NCBI RefSeq assembly: GCF_014851915.1
Contig: NZ_JACVAP010000004.1
Span: 1-64,000, forward strand
Reading direction: 5' to 3'
Origin: Xanthomonas sp. XNM01
GTDB taxonomy: Bacteria > Pseudomonadota > Gammaproteobacteria > Xanthomonadales > Xanthomonadaceae
DNA: 64,000 nt
The translations under genes and the position numbers were made by a program. Below the pieces are notes generated by a model. It worked only from the letters and a program-made list of their open reading frames with translations. It had not been told where the DNA came from and searched no databases. Below are positions 62,261-64,000 of this stretch, one piece after another. Each line of letters starts with the position of its first letter. Positions within the stretch are counted from its first letter, which is position 1.

Positions 62261-64000
62261 TCAGCGTCCCGGTGCGGTGTCGACGCTCGCCGCCTGTGCC
62301 TGTGCCTGCGTCGCGCGTTCGCCTGCCGTCGCGTCCGCATCGCGTTCGATCGCGGCCGCGCGCGTGCGGCCATCGGCCAGCCACTCCTTCGCCCCGGTCG
62401 TGGCCAGCAGCGCGGACGACGCCAGGGCCATCGCGCCGGCATCGTCCTGCCGGGCGGCCGCCAGCAACCGCTCCACCGCGGCGCCGGTATCGGTCGCCCG
62501 CAGCGCCGCGTGCGCGTCAGGCAGCGCCGCCTCACGCCCGTCGCTGCGCTCCTGGCGCGCCTGCTGCAGCAGGCGGCGCGCTGCGTCCTCGTGCGTTGCC
62601 ACATGGCGGTCCAGGCTGGCGATCACCGCCGAGTCCATGCCATGGCGTGCCAGCGCTTCGGCCACCCCCGGCCCGGCCTCGCGGACCAGTTGCACCGTCG
62701 CGTGCAGATTGACCAGGCCCTGCGGCGTCTGCGGGTTGAAGGTCACCGCGCCGCCGACGAGGACGCCGGTGGTGCCACCCAGGCCCGCACCGAGCGTGGG
62801 GGCATGCGAGGTGGTGGCGGTGATCTGCGTTCCGATCACGGTCAGGCCAGCGTCCAGCTGCTCGCCGACATAGACCAGCCCGTCGCGCGCCTGTGCGCCG
62901 GCGGCCGTCGACGAAGACTGCAGGCCCTGTCCGATCGTCGCGGCGGCCTCGCGCCGTGCCTGCGCGTCGCTGCGTCCCTGCGCCAGCGCGGCCACCGCTT
63001 CCTGCTGGTTGCGCTGGAGCGCGACCGTCCCGTCGGCCTCGATCCGCTGCGCGCGGGCTTCGATGTCTTCCCGCCAGGTATCGGAAAACAGTCCCGCCAG
63101 TTGGCCGGCCCCGCGCAGCGCGCTGGCCCGCGCCTGGGCGATGCCGTGCTGGGCCAGGCCCTGGCCCTGGTCGATCGCCGCATCGATCTGGGCGCCGGCC
63201 ATCCGCGCGTGCGCGGTGACTTCGCCGATCATCCACGCGCCGTGGTTCAGCGCGGCGCCGGTACCGACATAGCTGCGCTCGAGCTGGAACGCGGCGCCGG
63301 AGACGCCGGCCCGGGCGAGGTCGCCGGCGCCTTCGTAACCGGCACCGAGCACGCGTCCGCCCTCGGCCACCACCTGCCCGACGGCCGCGCCGGCGTTCGC
63401 GCCGCGCGCGCCCATCGTGGCCACGGCCAGCACCGGTCCGGCCAGCAGCTGCAGCTCGCCCAGCGACGCCTGTTCGTCGCGCGCCACCAGCTCGCGTTCC
63501 TCGCGCGTCATCGCCACCAGGGGCGGCCTGCGGTCACCGGCGGCCTGCGGAAGATCCCGGATCAGCGATGCGGCGTCGCCCTGCTGCAGCACGTCGAGAA
63601 ACTCGCGCACCACGGAGCGCGAGCGCTCCGGCATGCCCTCCACCAGGCGCTGCTCCAGCAGTTCGCGGCCTGCCGGGGTGCGTTCCAGCGCATCGATGGT
63701 GGTCGACACCAGCGTGGCGATGCGCGCGCGCTGCAGCGCATCCATGCTGCGCAGGTCGCCCTGCACGCCATCGTTCAGCAGGTCGCCACGGACCTGCCAT
63801 GCAGTGACGATCGCGTTGGTGTCGTACAGCGGCAGGCCACCGTTCTCGTAGGAAAAACGCCGTGCGGTTTCCGGATGCAGGCCCGCGGCATTGTGGGTGA
63901 CGGCGCGCATGCCGGTGACCGCAGCGGCCGCCGAGGCCATGCCGCCGCCCAGGCTGTGGCCGGACAGGTCGAAGTCGAGGCCTGACCGCTGCAGCTTGTC
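62261..64000 (-). CDS. Lipase-like effector protein (partial, 5' end missing)
   Basis: The gene runs off the right edge; its last 579 residues are in the window. The first visible residues carry the lipase nucleophile elbow SGHSLGGGMASAAA, and the following VTHNAAGLHPETARRF and NAIVTAWQVRGDLLN match class 3 lipase/phospholipase effectors of Xanthomonadaceae. The remainder is long Ala-rich helical sequence with Gly-rich hydrophobic stretches (AGPVLAVATMGARG, TLGAGLGGTTGVLVGGAV) that could insert into membranes. The catalytic Asp/His cannot be placed confidently. A type IV or VI secretion role is inferred. Part of the C-terminal 100 residues are Ala/Asp/Arg-rich. Confidence 0.75.
   Translation of the reverse strand, partial: DKLQRSGLDFDLSGHSLGGGMASAAAAVTGMRAVTHNAAGLHPETARRFSYENGGLPLYDTNAIVTAWQVRGDLLNDGVQGDLRSMDALQRARIATLVSTTIDALERTPAGRELLEQRLVEGMPERSRSVVREFLDVLQQGDAASLIRDLPQAAGDRRPPLVAMTREERELVARDEQASLGELQLLAGPVLAVATMGARGANAGAAVGQVVAEGGRVLGAGYEGAGDLARAGVSGAAFQLERSYVGTGAALNHGAWMIGEVTAHARMAGAQIDAAIDQGQGLAQHGIAQARASALRGAGQLAGLFSDTWREDIEARAQRIEADGTVALQRNQQEAVAALAQGRSDAQARREAAATIGQGLQSSSTAAGAQARDGLVYVGEQLDAGLTVIGTQITATTSHAPTLGAGLGGTTGVLVGGAVTFNPQTPQGLVNLHATVQLVREAGPGVAEALARHGMDSAVIASLDRHVATHEDAARRLLQQARQERSDGREAALPDAHAALRATDTGAAVERLLAAARQDDAGAMALASSALLATTGAKEWLADGRTRAAAIERDADATAGERATQAQAQAASVDTAPGR

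Overview
The window is a high-GC Gammaproteobacterial chromosome segment that fits the Xanthomonadaceae/Lysobacteraceae (Lysobacter, Luteimonas, Pseudoxanthomonas, Xanthomonas relatives). The grounds are very GC-rich third codon positions, two large TonB-dependent receptors, a Xanthomonas-type integron integrase, XanA/AlgC-like phosphomannomutase with a membrane domain, and a peptide-modification locus of a kind I know from this family. I saw no tRNA, rRNA, IS element or CRISPR array.

Layout. 1-1999: end of a chromosomal integron, with the integrase gene and one lower-GC cassette gene running away from it. 2340-11644: PQQ-type sugar dehydrogenase, M3 peptidase lipoprotein, AraC-type regulator, ankyrin protein and a TonB-dependent receptor. 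11955-17480: htpG with a heat-shock-like promoter, a catalase-related peroxidase/cytochrome b561 pair, a VOC protein and a membrane protein. 17610-21924: glyoxylate shunt, with a LysR regulator divergent from aceB and aceA. 22039-27250: the most unusual locus, in which a GGDEF protein is followed by a class III cyclase-TPR protein, a small RiPP-like precursor on the opposite strand and a SagB-like dehydrogenase. 27379-36922: S9 peptidase, ubiK-comM, a P-II protein, an InaA-type kinase, speE and speA. 37130-43835: frameshifted marC, an SDR, a frameshifted effector-like gene behind a lipoprotein gene, and argS with a SPOR protein. 43964-52977: radC, coaBC-dut-phosphomannomutase, pyrE, exodeoxyribonuclease III, AmpG-like permease and a small RHH protein. 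53125-60592: macro-domain pseudogene, then a secreted cyanophycinase/isoaspartyl-peptidase fusion divergent from a Fec-type sigma/anti-sigma/receptor set. 60986-64000: anmK and the 3' part of a lipase-like effector gene that runs off the window.

How genes work together. aceB and aceA form the glyoxylate shunt, probably under the divergent LysR regulator. speA and speE supply polyamine synthesis. coaBC-dut-pgm, pyrE and argS are housekeeping. The fusion hydrolase could release beta-Asp-Arg dipeptides from a cyanophycin-like polymer and split them, while the neighbouring ECF sigma, FecR and STN-TonB receptor would sense and import a ligand; that link rests on gene order only. Three loci (marC, the effector-like gene, the macro-domain gene) carry single-base frameshifts, so either local gene decay or indel errors in the assembly should be considered.
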